The translations under genes were made by a program, and so were the position numbers. Below are positions 6,639-14,254 of a stretch of DNA of 21,722 nt, piece after piece (within the stretch, counting starts at the first letter, position 1; each line of letters opens with the position of its first letter). The notes below the pieces were generated by a model, which was not told the origin of the DNA, searched no databases, and saw only the letters and a program-made list of their open reading frames with translations. Source of the stretch: Rubrobacter sp. (lineage in GTDB: Bacteria > Actinomycetota > Rubrobacteria > Rubrobacterales > Rubrobacteraceae); assembly GCA_013815575.1 (NCBI GenBank), contig JACDFX010000003.1, positions 1 to 21,722 on the forward strand, given 5' to 3'.

Positions 6639-7214
6639 CTAGTAGATCAATGCCAACACAAACACGACGACGCTTGCCAGGCCCAGGATGCCTTGCGCCA
6701 CGGCGGAGATCAGGTAGCCGACGAGAACGCCGCCGGCCGCGCGGCCGGTGCGCCTCCAGTCCCCCTGGTCTGAGCGCGCCGGCTGGACCCTGGGTGGTTC
6801 GGTGCCGGGGCTGGAGGTGCCTTGCCTGCGGCGCCTGAGGTACTCGCCGAGAAAGACGCCGCCTATGGAGCCCAGGATGAGGCCGAAGAGGGCGCCCACC
6901 CCGAAGAACAGGGCGCCCGCGAGGGCCCCGACGAGGCCACCGATGGCGCCTCCCGCGGTGCCCCAGTTGCTCGCCCCGAACCTGCGCGCGCCATAGGCCG
7001 TGCCGATAAAGTCCGCGACCAACGCCAGCGCGGCGAAGACGAAGAGCACGACCAGGACCAGGGCCCCGACGAACTCGAAATCCGTGAAGTACGAGTAGAC
7101 GAGGGCCGAGAGGAAGATCAGGGGCACACCGGGCAGGGCCGGGAGCACGCTGCCGAGCAGGCCAACGAGCATGACGGCCAGCGAGATCCAGAGTATCGGT
7201 TCGCCCTCCGCCAC
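6639..7214 (-). CDS. DUF456 family membrane protein
   Basis: 191 residues, GTG start 2 nt after the larE stop. Strongly hydrophobic, with Gly-rich segments typical of DUF456: ILWISLAVMLVGLLGSVLPALPGVPLIFL (7-35), FVGALVLVVLFVFAALALVADFIG (48-71), a long Gly/Ala segment GTAGGAIGGLVGALAGALFFGVGALFGLILGSIGGVFLGEY (84-124), and a C-terminal segment (164-191). A cytoplasmic-looking polar loop rich in Arg, Pro and Ser lies at 125-153. The function is unknown. It is the last gene of the minus-strand operon, and the lower-GC hic cassette abuts its 3' end. Confidence 0.82.
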   Translation of the reverse strand: MAEGEPILWISLAVMLVGLLGSVLPALPGVPLIFLSALVYSYFTDFEFVGALVLVVLFVFAALALVADFIGTAYGARRFGASNWGTAGGAIGGLVGALAGALFFGVGALFGLILGSIGGVFLGEYLRRRRQGTSSPGTEPPRVQPARSDQGDWRRTGRAAGGVLVGYLISAVAQGILGLASVVVFVLALIY

Positions 7215-7216
7215 GA

Positions 7217-8080
7217 CTATCCGATCACGGGCAGGGCCCTTTTGCCCTTCTTGCCCGGCTGCTTCAGGGCGGCGTTGAGGCTGCCGGACTTGTAGCCTGC
7301 GAGGTCGAGGGTGACGTAGAGGAACCCTGCGTCGAGCAGTTCAGCGGTTATCTTCTCGCGCTCGGCGAAGGCCCGTTCCAGTTCCTGGGGTCCTACCTCC
7401 AGGCGGGCGATCTCGCCGTGGTGCCTGACGCGGACCTGGCGGAAATCCTCCCGGCGCATGAACTCCTCGGCGCGTGCGACCTGGGCGAGCTTCTCGGGCG
7501 TGATCTCCTGCCCGTACGGGAACCGGCTGGAGAGGCACGCGAGCGCCGGCTTGTCCCAACTGGGCAACCCGAGAAGCTTCGCCAGATCCCTCACCTCGGC
7601 CTTGCCCACCCCTGCCAGAGAGAGGGGCGAGACCACGCCGAGCTCCTTTGCCGCCTTCCTGCCGGGCCTGTAGTCCCCCTCGTCGTCCTTGTTCGCCCCG
7701 TCCACCACGCAGGCATAGCCCTTCTCCTCGGCCAGCTGCGTCAGGTCCGAGTAGAGGGTGCTCTTGCAGAAGTAGCAGCGGTTGGTGGGGTTGGAGGCGT
7801 AGTTCGGGTCGTCGAGTTCGCGCGTGTTCACCACGAGGTGCTCCACGCCGAGCGAGGCGGCGAAGTCCCGGGCGAGGCCTAGCTCCGAAGGTAGGTAGGT
7901 CTCGTTGTTCGAGGTTACGGCGAGCACCTTGCCCTGCGGGAGCGCCCTGGCGGCGGCGGCAAGGGCGAGCGAGGAGTCCACGCCGCCCGAGAAGGCCACC
8001 AGCGCGCTCCCCCGCGGGGCGACGATATCTTCGAGTTCCTGAAGCCGCTGCTCCAAAGGATCTGCGGAGACGCTCTGCAT
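7217..8080 (-). CDS. larE: LarE-type ATP-dependent sacrificial sulfur transferase
   Basis: LarE adenylates the nickel-pincer precursor and donates sulfur from its own cysteine during maturation of lactate racemase-type cofactors. Start taken at the ATG at 8080, because AGAGGAG lies 8 nt upstream; a GTG at 8107 in the same frame would overlap the upstream gene. In this 287-residue numbering: PP-loop FSGGVDSS (30-37), SNNETYLPSEL (58-68), RCYFCK (101-106), DGANKDDEGDYRPG (127-140), and KPALACLSSRFPYG, whose Cys (C182) matches the sacrificial Cys176 of Lactobacillus plantarum LarE. No larA, larB or larC is nearby, so the partner enzyme is not evident. Confidence 0.92.
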   Translation of the reverse strand: MQSVSADPLEQRLQELEDIVAPRGSALVAFSGGVDSSLALAAAARALPQGKVLAVTSNNETYLPSELGLARDFAASLGVEHLVVNTRELDDPNYASNPTNRCYFCKSTLYSDLTQLAEEKGYACVVDGANKDDEGDYRPGRKAAKELGVVSPLSLAGVGKAEVRDLAKLLGLPSWDKPALACLSSRFPYGQEITPEKLAQVARAEEFMRREDFRQVRVRHHGEIARLEVGPQELERAFAEREKITAELLDAGFLYVTLDLAGYKSGSLNAALKQPGKKGKRALPVIG

Positions 8081-8093
8081 TCGCATCACTCCT

Positions 8094-8666
8094 CTACTCG
8101 GCGGCACGCGGGGAGAGCCATTCGACGACCCGCTGCGCGCTTTCGTTCGGCGGGAAGACGGGGTAGAAGACCTTTTCGATCCACCCGTCTTCCAGGATCA
8201 TGGTCAGCCTCTTTATCAATAATACTCCCTCGACTTCGAAGGTGGGCAGCCCGACTTCTTTTGACAGGGCCAGGTCTTCGTCGCTCAGGAGTTCGAAGGG
8301 GAGGTGTAGCCGTTCGGCCGCCTCCCGCTGGTACGCCGTCCCCTGCGTGCTCAGGCCGAAGACGTTGGCGCCGAGTTCGCGGAGATCCTGGTGGTGGTCC
8401 CGGAAGGAGCATGACTGGGGCGTGCAGCCGCGGGCGCCGGGGATCTCGTCCCAGCCCGGCGGAAGCTCCCGATCCGGCCTCCCCGTCATCGGGTAGCAGT
8501 AGACGACCGTCGTACCGGGGAGTGTGGACAGGTCTACCAAACCGCCGCCCGTGGACGTTAGCGGCACCGAGGGCAGACGCGTACCCGGCAGATGATCCGC
8601 CGCACCGTCGTCCGTGGGCTCGGGGAGGTCGGCGGGCAACGCTTGCAGGTTGCCCGTCCCGGGCAC
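8094..8666 (-). CDS. Peroxiredoxin (AhpC/TSA, Bcp-like)
   Basis: 190 residues, GTG start 2 nt after the fabF-like gene's stop. Reduces peroxides in the cytoplasm. Thioredoxin-fold elements: VVDLSTLPGTTVVYCYPMTG (approximately 43-62), the active-site stretch GARGCTPQSCSFRD (77-90), then LRELGANVFGLSTQ (95-108) and LHLPFELLSDEDLALSKEVGLPTFEVEGVLLIKRLTMIL. C81 is the likely peroxidatic Cys and C86 the resolving Cys, as in Cys-x4-Cys Bcp-type enzymes. The segment GRPDRELPPGWDEIPGA between strand and active site is longer than in E. coli Bcp and is seen in a distinct branch of the family. Its place between fabF-like and larE suggests joint expression, not an obvious pathway link. Confidence 0.88.
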   Translation of the reverse strand: MPGTGNLQALPADLPEPTDDGAADHLPGTRLPSVPLTSTGGGLVDLSTLPGTTVVYCYPMTGRPDRELPPGWDEIPGARGCTPQSCSFRDHHQDLRELGANVFGLSTQGTAYQREAAERLHLPFELLSDEDLALSKEVGLPTFEVEGVLLIKRLTMILEDGWIEKVFYPVFPPNESAQRVVEWLSPRAAE

Positions 8667-8668
8667 CC

Positions 8669-9910
8669 CTACGCCCTCTCCAGAACGATGGCCGCGTTGT
8701 GGCCGCCGACGCCGAGGTTCGCGCAGAGGGCGGCCTCGAGGTCTGGGGCGTCGCGGGGTTCGTTCACGACGTAGTCTAGGTCGGCGCAGCCTTCGGCTAG
8801 GGTGTCGAGGTTGCGCATGGGGGGGACGGTCTTCTCCTTCAGGGCGAGGGCGCAGATGGCGGTCTCGATGGCGCCGGAGGCGCCCAGGGAGTGGCCCAGG
8901 GTGGACTTCGTGGCCGAGACCATCGCGTTCGGGTTGATCTGGGCCATCGCCTGGGACTCCGGCCCGTCGCCGGCGACCGTGCCCGTGCCGTGGGGGTTGA
9001 TGTAGTCGATCTGTTCGTCCTGGAGGCCGGAGGCCTTGACGGCGAGCCGCATGGCCCGGAGGATGCCGCGGCCCTTGGGGTCGGGGTCGGTGAGGTTGTG
9101 GGCGTCCGTGCTGCGGCCGACGCCGGTGATCTTGGCGTAGGGCTCAGCCCCGCGGCGCTCGACGGACTCGGCGCTCTCCAGGACCATCACCGCGGAACCT
9201 TCGCCGATAAGGAAGCCCGAGTGGTTCGAGTCGTAGGGGCGGCAGGCGCCCTCGGGGTCGTCGTTGAGGCGGCTCATGGCGCGCATCGCGATAAAGCCGG
9301 CGACAATGACCGGGGTGATGGAGGCCTCCGTCGCGCCGCAGAGGACGACGTCGGCGTCCCCGCGCCGGATCAGGTCGAAGCCCAAAGCCATCATGTCCGT
9401 GCCGCACGTGCAGGCAAGAGCTCCGGTGATGGAGGGTCCCTGCACGCCGAGCTGGATGGCGACGTGGGCGGCGGCGCTGTTCGGCATGATCTTGGTTACC
9501 GAGAACGGGTTGACGCGCGTCGGTCCCTTGGAGTCTATGGTCGCCTGGGTCGTCTCCATGCTGGTGACGCCGCCGATGCCGCTGCCGAGGATCAGGCCAA
9601 CCCTCTCCGGGTTCCCGTTTAGCTCGTCCCAGGCGCCCGCGTCTTCGAGGGCGAGCTTGGAGGAGGCGAGCGCTATCTGGGCGAAGCGGTCGGTTCTGGC
9701 GGCGACCTTGCGGTCCATAAAGTCCGTCGGCACAAAGTCGTTGCACTCGGCCGCGATCCTGACGCCGAACCCGTCCGGGTCGAAGAGGGTGATGGGGCCT
9801 GCCCCGCTCTTGTTGGCGAGCAGCGAGCCCCAGAAATCTTTGCGGCCTATCCCGACCGGGCTGACCACGCCGATACCGGTTATGTAAGCCTCCGGGCGTC
9901 CGTTCTCCAT
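8669..9910 (-). CDS. fabF: FabF-like beta-ketoacyl-ACP synthase, gatekeeper residue changed
   Basis: Condensing enzyme of the KAS I/II family. Start taken at the ATG at 9910 (GGGGGG 4 nt upstream), giving 413 residues, the typical FabF length; the frame is open to 9967. In this numbering the nucleophile is C167 in GALACTCGTD, with H307 in NPHGTGT, K335 in ATKST and H340 in LGHSLGASGAIE. This set coincides with E. coli FabF. Two deviations: the post-His segment reads GTGTVAGDGPES, closer to polyketide ketosynthases, and the conserved GFGG(T/H)N loop reads LGVGGHN, putting Val (about 401) where the gating Phe400 normally stands. GGHN itself is common in actinobacterial KAS enzymes. It is the first gene of the fabF-prx-larE-DUF456 operon, and no fabD, acpP or fabG adjoins. 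It may be a dedicated second KAS. Confidence 0.88.
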   Translation of the reverse strand: MENGRPEAYITGIGVVSPVGIGRKDFWGSLLANKSGAGPITLFDPDGFGVRIAAECNDFVPTDFMDRKVAARTDRFAQIALASSKLALEDAGAWDELNGNPERVGLILGSGIGGVTSMETTQATIDSKGPTRVNPFSVTKIMPNSAAAHVAIQLGVQGPSITGALACTCGTDMMALGFDLIRRGDADVVLCGATEASITPVIVAGFIAMRAMSRLNDDPEGACRPYDSNHSGFLIGEGSAVMVLESAESVERRGAEPYAKITGVGRSTDAHNLTDPDPKGRGILRAMRLAVKASGLQDEQIDYINPHGTGTVAGDGPESQAMAQINPNAMVSATKSTLGHSLGASGAIETAICALALKEKTVPPMRNLDTLAEGCADLDYVVNEPRDAPDLEAALCANLGVGGHNAAIVLERA

Positions 9911-10045
9911 CTCGCCCCCCGTGGATGCGTAATATGAGACCCTATAAGAACCCTCGCATCTTAGCACCGTCGTCGCGCGAAGAGGCGTCGGCGGCCATCC
10001 CCGGGCCGCCGTGAAGGTGGGTGCGTTCAGGGTAGACGCTTGTGC

Positions 10046-10074
10046 TATAAACGGGTGAGCAATCCGGGAAGGAG
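10046..10074 (+). promoter_or_regulatory. Candidate -10 box and Shine-Dalgarno of the membrane protein-PKS operon
   Basis: TATAAA at 10046-10051 is a good -10 box; the -35 region (10024-10029) is poor. AAGGAG at 10069-10074 is a strong Shine-Dalgarno placed 6 nt before a CTG codon at 10081. The interval 9911-10045 between the divergent operons also holds AT-rich patches (9930-9950) that may serve the fabF-like gene, but I could not define a convincing promoter there. Confidence 0.4.
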
Positions 10075-10080
10075 CACCCG

Positions 10081-10398
10081 CTGGCGTCCGTAATCTTCTA
10101 CTCCGCCTCGATCCTGTTCGTGATGAACTTCGCCCTCGGCGTGCTCGTGCAGTTCGGCATCGTTGATACGAAACCTTTCCGGTGGCTCCATCACGCCCTG
10201 TTTTTCGCGGTCTTCGCCTCCACGGCCCTGGCGGTGGCCGCGGGATTCTGGCAGGAGGCAGCCTACCGCTGGGCGCTCCTGCCGGTCCTCGCGCTGTACG
10301 TCGTCCTGCCGCGGGTGCGGGCTGGTACGGCCGGGCACGCGGCGCTGGCGGGGGCGGCGATGGTCTTTTACGCCACCGGGCTCGTGTTCTCCCTGTAG
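10081..10398 (+). CDS. Small hydrophobic membrane protein, probable CTG start
   Basis: 106 residues if started at CTG 10081; only 93 from the next candidate, GTG at 10120. CTG is preferred because AAGGAG sits 6 nt before it, no other start codon exists in frame back to the stop at 10048, and the GTG start would cut the first membrane segment. Visible segments: VIFYSASILFVMNFALGVLV, then a loop with TKPFRWLH, LFFAVFASTALAVAAGF, ALLPVLALYVVLP, and AALAGAAMVFYATGLVF. No family recognised. The stop TAG overlaps the Shine-Dalgarno of the nitroreductase gene, so the two are coupled. It may be a membrane partner for the hydrophobic products of the downstream enzymes; this is inference. Confidence 0.7.
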   Translation: MASVIFYSASILFVMNFALGVLVQFGIVDTKPFRWLHHALFFAVFASTALAVAAGFWQEAAYRWALLPVLALYVVLPRVRAGTAGHAALAGAAMVFYATGLVFSL

Positions 10399-10407
10399 GA
10401 GGGTTTG

Positions 10408-11235
10408 TTGGATTTTCTCGAAGTCGTGAAGCGCCGCCGGACCACGAACGGCCCTTTCTTGACCGACCCGATCCGGCCCGAGCACCAGCGACTGCTCGTC
10501 GAGGTCGCGGGCATGGCGCCCTCGCACTTCAACAGCCAGCCCTGGCGCTTCGTCCTCGTGGAGGACCGGGAGAAGATCGAAGAGGTCGCCAGGATAAGCG
10601 GCGACAGCATGAGGCAGTTGCTCGAAGAAGGCACGTTCTGGAAGCGCTACCGCCCCTACTTCCGGTTCTCCGAGGCCGAGATGGAGGAGCGCCGCGACGG
10701 CATCTTCTTCGACCAGATGCCCGCGGTGTTGAAGCCGTTTTCGCGACAGGTCTTCTCGACTACTGGCCAGGCCGTGATGAACCGCTTCGGAGTACCCAAG
10801 ACTCTGGGCGAGGACAACCGCAAGCTCGTCGCCGGCTCCCCGCTCCTGCTCGCGGTCCTGCTGGACAAGACGGAGTACCGGCCGGGCGAGCTCTCGGGCT
10901 TCTACTCGGTCTTCGGGATGGGCGCTGCCGTCGAGAACATCTGGCTGACCACGGCAGAGCTTGGCATGGGCATCCAGTTCGTCTCGACGCCGATGGAGAT
11001 CCCGGAGAACTGGAAGAGGCTGCAGAGCCTCCTCAAGGTCCCCGATGACCTCGAGCTCATGGCCGTCTACAGGCTTGGCTACCTGCCGGAGAACAGGCGC
11101 CGCCCGACCATAGACTGGTCGAGCCGGCAGAGGAAGAGGATCTCACAGTACGTCTTCCGGGAGACCTGCGAGACACCCGAGGCCGACCCCGAGCCGGGTA
11201 TCGGGACCGGGACGGGACGCAGCGTTGGACGCTAA
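10408..11235 (+). CDS. Nitroreductase family FMN oxidoreductase
   Basis: 275 residues. AGGAGGG (10397-10403) precedes two adjacent TTG codons (10405 and 10408); the second has the better spacing. Nitroreductase-family features: [17 protein letters not shown] at the N-terminus, with the FMN-phosphate-binding basic residues, and the [18 protein letters not shown] block (about 36-53). Later, [20 protein letters not shown] is the helix and loop that packs on the flavin, and [19 protein letters not shown] is the usual C-terminal strand with Arg/Pro. An inserted helical region (about 60-120) is typical of larger members. These enzymes use NAD(P)H to reduce nitro groups, quinones, enones or other acceptors; the substrate is not predictable. 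The gene end overlaps the type III PKS start by 11 nt, so a role in tailoring or maintaining the PKS product is plausible but unproven. Confidence 0.87.
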   Translation: MDFLEVVKRRRTTNGPFLTDPIRPEHQRLLVEVAGMAPSHFNSQPWRFVLVEDREKIEEVARISGDSMRQLLEEGTFWKRYRPYFRFSEAEMEERRDGIFFDQMPAVLKPFSRQVFSTTGQAVMNRFGVPKTLGEDNRKLVAGSPLLLAVLLDKTEYRPGELSGFYSVFGMGAAVENIWLTTAELGMGIQFVSTPMEIPENWKRLQSLLKVPDDLELMAVYRLGYLPENRRRPTIDWSSRQRKRISQYVFRETCETPEADPEPGIGTGTGRSVGR

Positions 11236-12280
11236 TCCGAAGATACTGTCCGTTGCGAGCGCCGTGCCGCCCCACCGGGTCGGGCAGGCTGAGGTCAAGG
11301 AGTTTGCGCGCGGCATGTTCGGGGAGGTCTACCGGGACATAGGGCGTCTGACCCCCATTTTCGACAACGTCCACGTCGAGAACCGCCACTTCTGCGTGCC
11401 CCTCGAATGGTTCGAGGAGGACCACACCTTTCCAGAGAAGAACAGGCTCTACGTCGAGCAGGCACTCGAGCTTTCCGAGAAGGCGGCCCGCCGGGCAATG
11501 GACAGGGCGGGGATAGAGCCGGGGGAGATCGGCGCGATCTTCTTCTTCTCAACAACCGGCATAGCGACGCCCTCGCTCGACTCGAAGCTCATCTTCTCCC
11601 TGGGACTCTCCGAGCACGTCCGGCGCATCCCTATCTGGGGCCTCGGCTGCTCCGCCGGCGCATCCACCCTGGCGCGCGCCTCCGAGCACGCCCGCCTCTA
11701 CCCGGACGAGAAGGTGCTCATGGTCGGTGTAGAGCTCTCGGGCCTCACCTTCCAGCGGGGGGACCGCTCCAAGAGCAACCTCGTCTCGACCAGCCTCTTC
11801 GCCGACGGGGCCGCCGCCGCGGTGCTCGGGGGCGGCGACGGCCCGGAGGTGATCGGCAGCCGTAGCACAACCTGGCCCGACACCGAGGAGGTGATGGGGT
11901 GGGACCTGATCGAGACCGGCCTCAAGGTCCAGCTCTCCAAGAGCGTCCCTGATATCGTGCGCACCAAGCTCCGCGAGGACCTGGAAGGTGCCTGCGAATC
12001 CTTGCACCTCCCCTTCGAGGATCTGGAACACTTTATCTTGCACCCCGGCGGCGCGAAGGTGCTCGACGCCTTTGAGGAGGTGCTCGGTATCGAGCGCGGC
12101 GGCCTCACGTTCTCCCGCGGCGTCCTGCGCGATTACGGCAACATGTCCAGCGTGACCGTGCTGTTCATCCTGGAGCGCTTCCTGGCGGGTGGGGAGTTCT
12201 CGCCCGGAGAACTCGGCGTTCTCTCGGCGATGGGGCCGGGATTCTCCGCGGAGCACGTGTTGTTCAGGTGTCAGGTATAG
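11225..12280 (+). CDS. Type III polyketide synthase (chalcone/stilbene synthase-like, alkylpyrone type)
   Basis: 351 residues, TTG start overlapping the nitroreductase end. Type III PKSs extend an acyl-CoA starter with malonyl-CoA without an ACP. The thiolase-fold triad is present: C142 in [13 protein letters not shown]273 in [12 protein letters not shown], and N306 in RDYGNMSS. Also [15 protein letters not shown] (106-120), [10 protein letters not shown] (168-177) and the C-terminal GLGLSxGPG-like loop, here [13 protein letters not shown]. The sequence is closer to bacterial alkylpyrone and alkylresorcinol synthases (Bacillus BpsA/BcsA type) than to FabH, which lacks the Cys-His-Asn spacing seen here. 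The next gene is an ICMT-like methyltransferase, as in the bpsA-bpsB pair, supporting production of alkylpyrones and their methyl ethers. Confidence 0.9.
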   Translation: MDANPKILSVASAVPPHRVGQAEVKEFARGMFGEVYRDIGRLTPIFDNVHVENRHFCVPLEWFEEDHTFPEKNRLYVEQALELSEKAARRAMDRAGIEPGEIGAIFFFSTTGIATPSLDSKLIFSLGLSEHVRRIPIWGLGCSAGASTLARASEHARLYPDEKVLMVGVELSGLTFQRGDRSKSNLVSTSLFADGAAAAVLGGGDGPEVIGSRSTTWPDTEEVMGWDLIETGLKVQLSKSVPDIVRTKLREDLEGACESLHLPFEDLEHFILHPGGAKVLDAFEEVLGIERGGLTFSRGVLRDYGNMSSVTVLFILERFLAGGEFSPGELGVLSAMGPGFSAEHVLFRCQV

Positions 12281-12317
12281 GGCATAGTATTTTGGGTGGC
12301 AGTCTTCGGTTCTCTCG

Positions 12318-12851
12318 TTGCGGAGGGGGGCGTCCCTGAAGGCTGGGCTGCTCGTCTTGGCCGTGACGGTCGCGGCCTTGCAGCGTCTGTTCGAGCTACG
12401 GTATTCGCGGCGCAACGAGGCGCGACTTCGGGCGCGGGGCGCGGTGGAGAGGGGACGGGAACATTACCCCGTGATGGTAGCGATACACACGCTCTGGCTC
12501 GCCTCCACCCTGGTGGAAGGATTGCTGCGCGGACCAGAACCTCCGGGGTGGTGGCCTTTGCCGCTCGCGCTGTTCCTCGTCGTGCAGCCGTTACGTTACT
12601 GGGCGATCTTCTCCCTCGGAGAGAACTGGAACGTGCGGGTACTCGTCGTGCCGGGAGGGAAACCAGTCGAGAGTGGGCCGTACCGGTACTTCCCGCACCC
12701 GAACTACGTCGTCGTGGCGGTCGAGGTCCTTACGCTACCCCTCATCTTCGGCGCCTGGACCACGGCGCTGGTCTTCTCGGCCCTGAACATCCTCTTCCTC
12801 TCTGTCCGCATCCGCGCCGAGAACCGCGCACTCAAAGAGCTCTCAGGCTAA
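12318..12851 (+). CDS. Isoprenylcysteine carboxyl methyltransferase (ICMT)-like membrane methyltransferase
   Basis: Up to 177 residues. The conventional start is TTG 12318, but its upstream region has no Shine-Dalgarno. A strong GGAGGGGGG (12322-12330) lies inside the frame, 5 nt before a CTG at 12336, and the first membrane helix starts right there, so CTG 12336 may be the real start. Membrane helices at about 8-22, 52-70, 78-100 and 132-162. The ICMT/PEMT SAM-binding signature is clear: GENWNVRVLVVPGGKPVESGPYRYFPHPNY (101-130) and RIRAENRAL (164-172), with the SAM-contacting Glu at E168. It matches Bacillus BpsB/YpbQ in layout, including the RRNEARLRARG...REHYPVMVAIH segment. BpsB methylates alkylpyrones made by BpsA, and the adjacent PKS gene supports the same role here. 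Confidence 0.85.
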   Translation: MRRGASLKAGLLVLAVTVAALQRLFELRYSRRNEARLRARGAVERGREHYPVMVAIHTLWLASTLVEGLLRGPEPPGWWPLPLALFLVVQPLRYWAIFSLGENWNVRVLVVPGGKPVESGPYRYFPHPNYVVVAVEVLTLPLIFGAWTTALVFSALNILFLSVRIRAENRALKELSG

Positions 12852-12859
12852 GATAACCC

Positions 12860-12886
12860 CAGGCATCAGCTCCTAGCTGATGCCTG
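12860..12886. repeat. 12-bp inverted repeat (hairpin) between the methyltransferase gene and serS
   Basis: A perfect 12-bp stem with 3-nt loop: CAGGCATCAGCT, CCT, AGCTGATGCCTG. There is no T-run after it, so it is not a standard intrinsic terminator, though it lies 9 nt after the methyltransferase stop and 39 nt before serS. Part of it (12863-12877) recurs with one mismatch at 16772-16786. It could be a termination or processing hairpin, or a dispersed intergenic repeat. Confidence 0.6.
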
Positions 12887-12925
12887 AAACTCGAAGCCTG
12901 AAGCCGGCGACCAAAGGGAGCCAAG

Positions 12926-14197
12926 ATGCTCGATCTCAAATTTATCCGCGAGAACGCGGAGGCCGTTCAGGAGAACTGCCGGAACCGCGGCGTCGAGGCG
13001 GACGTCGGGCTCGTCGTGGTGCTTGCCGACCGGCGCTCTGCGCTCATCCAGGAGCTCAACGAGCTCAAACAGGAGCAGAATCAGACGGCAAAGAGCATCG
13101 GCCAGGAGCGCGACGCTGAGGCGCGCGAGCGGCTGATCATCGGCTCGCGCGAGATGAAAACCCGCATCCCCGAGAAAGAAACGGAGCTTCACGAAGTAGA
13201 AGAACGGCTGCGGGACGAGCAACTCAAGATCCCGAACATGACCCACCCCGACTCGCCCATCGGCAGGGACGACTCGGAGAACGTCGAGATCCGCCGCTCC
13301 GGCGAGATCCCGACGTTCTCCTTCGAGCCGAAGGACCACGTCGACCTGGGCGAATCCCTGGGCATCATAGACTTCGAGGCCGGTGCCAAGACCACGGGCA
13401 GCAAGTTCTACTTTCTCCGAGGAGATGCCGTTCTGCTGGAGCTCGGCCTGATCCGTTACGCGCTTGACCTCCTTGCCGGCTACGGCTACCAGCCCACGAT
13501 CACCCCGGACCTCGCGCGCGACGAGGCGCTGGTCGGGACGGGTTTTATCCCCCGCGGCCCGGAGACCCAGATCTACTCGGTGGAGGACGCCGACCTCTCC
13601 CTGGTCGCGACCGCTGAGATCCCGCTAGCCGGCCAACTGACGGACGAGATAGTCGAGGAAGATCGCCTACCTCTCCGCTACGCCGGCCTCTCCCACTGCT
13701 TCCGCACGGAGGCCGGCTCCCACGGCCGCGCGAGCCGCGGCCTCTACCGGGTCCACCAGTTCACCAAGGTCGAGATGTTCGCCTTCACCAAACCGGAGAG
13801 CTCCGAAACGCTCCACGAGGAGATGGTGGAGATAGAGGAGAAGATCTTTCAGGGCCTCGGTCTCCCGTACCGCGTCGTGGATATCTGCACCGGCGACCTC
13901 GGCGGCGCCGCCTACCGCAAGTACGACCTCGAAGCCTGGATGCCCGGAAGAAACGACTTCGGCGAGGTCACGAGCACCTCCAACACCACCGACTACCAGG
14001 CCCGCCGCCTCCGCATCCGCTACCGCAAGGACGGAGGCCGACCCCAACTCCTCCACACCCTAAACGGCACAGCCCTCGCCATGAGCCGAGCCCTCATAGC
14101 CCTCCTCGAGATCTACCAGCAAGAGGACGGCTCTGTGACACTCCCGGAAGTGCTCGTCCCTTACGTCGGCAAGGAGAGTCTGGAACCCGCCGGGTAG
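12926..14197 (+). CDS. serS: Serine-tRNA ligase
   Basis: Charges tRNA-Ser (and tRNA-Sec if present) with serine. 423 residues, normal for bacterial SerRS; ATG start with AGGGAG 5 nt upstream. Residues 1-110 form the tRNA-binding coiled coil (two long helices, about 30-65 and 65-105). The class II catalytic core follows: RGDAVLLELGLIRYAL (165-180, motif 1), TAEIPL (229-234, serine pocket), FRTEAGSHGRASRGLYRVHQF (259-279, motif 2) with KVEMFAF, the EVTSTSNTTDYQARRL stretch, and NGTALAMSRALIALLE (motif 3). It has no insertions or deletions of note. A hairpin and a 74-nt gap separate it from the PKS-related genes, so it is probably a new transcription unit. Confidence 0.97.
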   Translation: MLDLKFIRENAEAVQENCRNRGVEADVGLVVVLADRRSALIQELNELKQEQNQTAKSIGQERDAEARERLIIGSREMKTRIPEKETELHEVEERLRDEQLKIPNMTHPDSPIGRDDSENVEIRRSGEIPTFSFEPKDHVDLGESLGIIDFEAGAKTTGSKFYFLRGDAVLLELGLIRYALDLLAGYGYQPTITPDLARDEALVGTGFIPRGPETQIYSVEDADLSLVATAEIPLAGQLTDEIVEEDRLPLRYAGLSHCFRTEAGSHGRASRGLYRVHQFTKVEMFAFTKPESSETLHEEMVEIEEKIFQGLGLPYRVVDICTGDLGGAAYRKYDLEAWMPGRNDFGEVTSTSNTTDYQARRLRIRYRKDGGRPQLLHTLNGTALAMSRALIALLEIYQQEDGSVTLPEVLVPYVGKESLEPAG

Positions 14198-14214
14198 CGT
14201 CAGGACGCTATACT
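14195..14214 (+). promoter_or_regulatory. Palindrome and candidate -10 box upstream of proS
   Basis: TAGCGTC-AG-GACGCTA (14195-14210) is a perfect 7-bp inverted repeat that begins with the serS stop codon. It runs into TATACT (14209-14214), a good -10 hexamer 40 nt before the proS GTG. No -35 fits. The leader then holds TCTCTC, a GTTTGC-type tandem, and GAGAGA, whose complementarity could partly occupy the GAGGAG Shine-Dalgarno. Confidence 0.4.
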
Positions 14215-14254
14215 CTTCTCTCGTTTGCGTTTGCGTTGAGAGAGGAGCGGTCGC

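Noticed and set aside
12852..12925. Possible T-box riboswitch before serS
   Set aside because: Only 74 nt, and no T-box sequence or stem I; the hairpin there is a simple inverted repeat.
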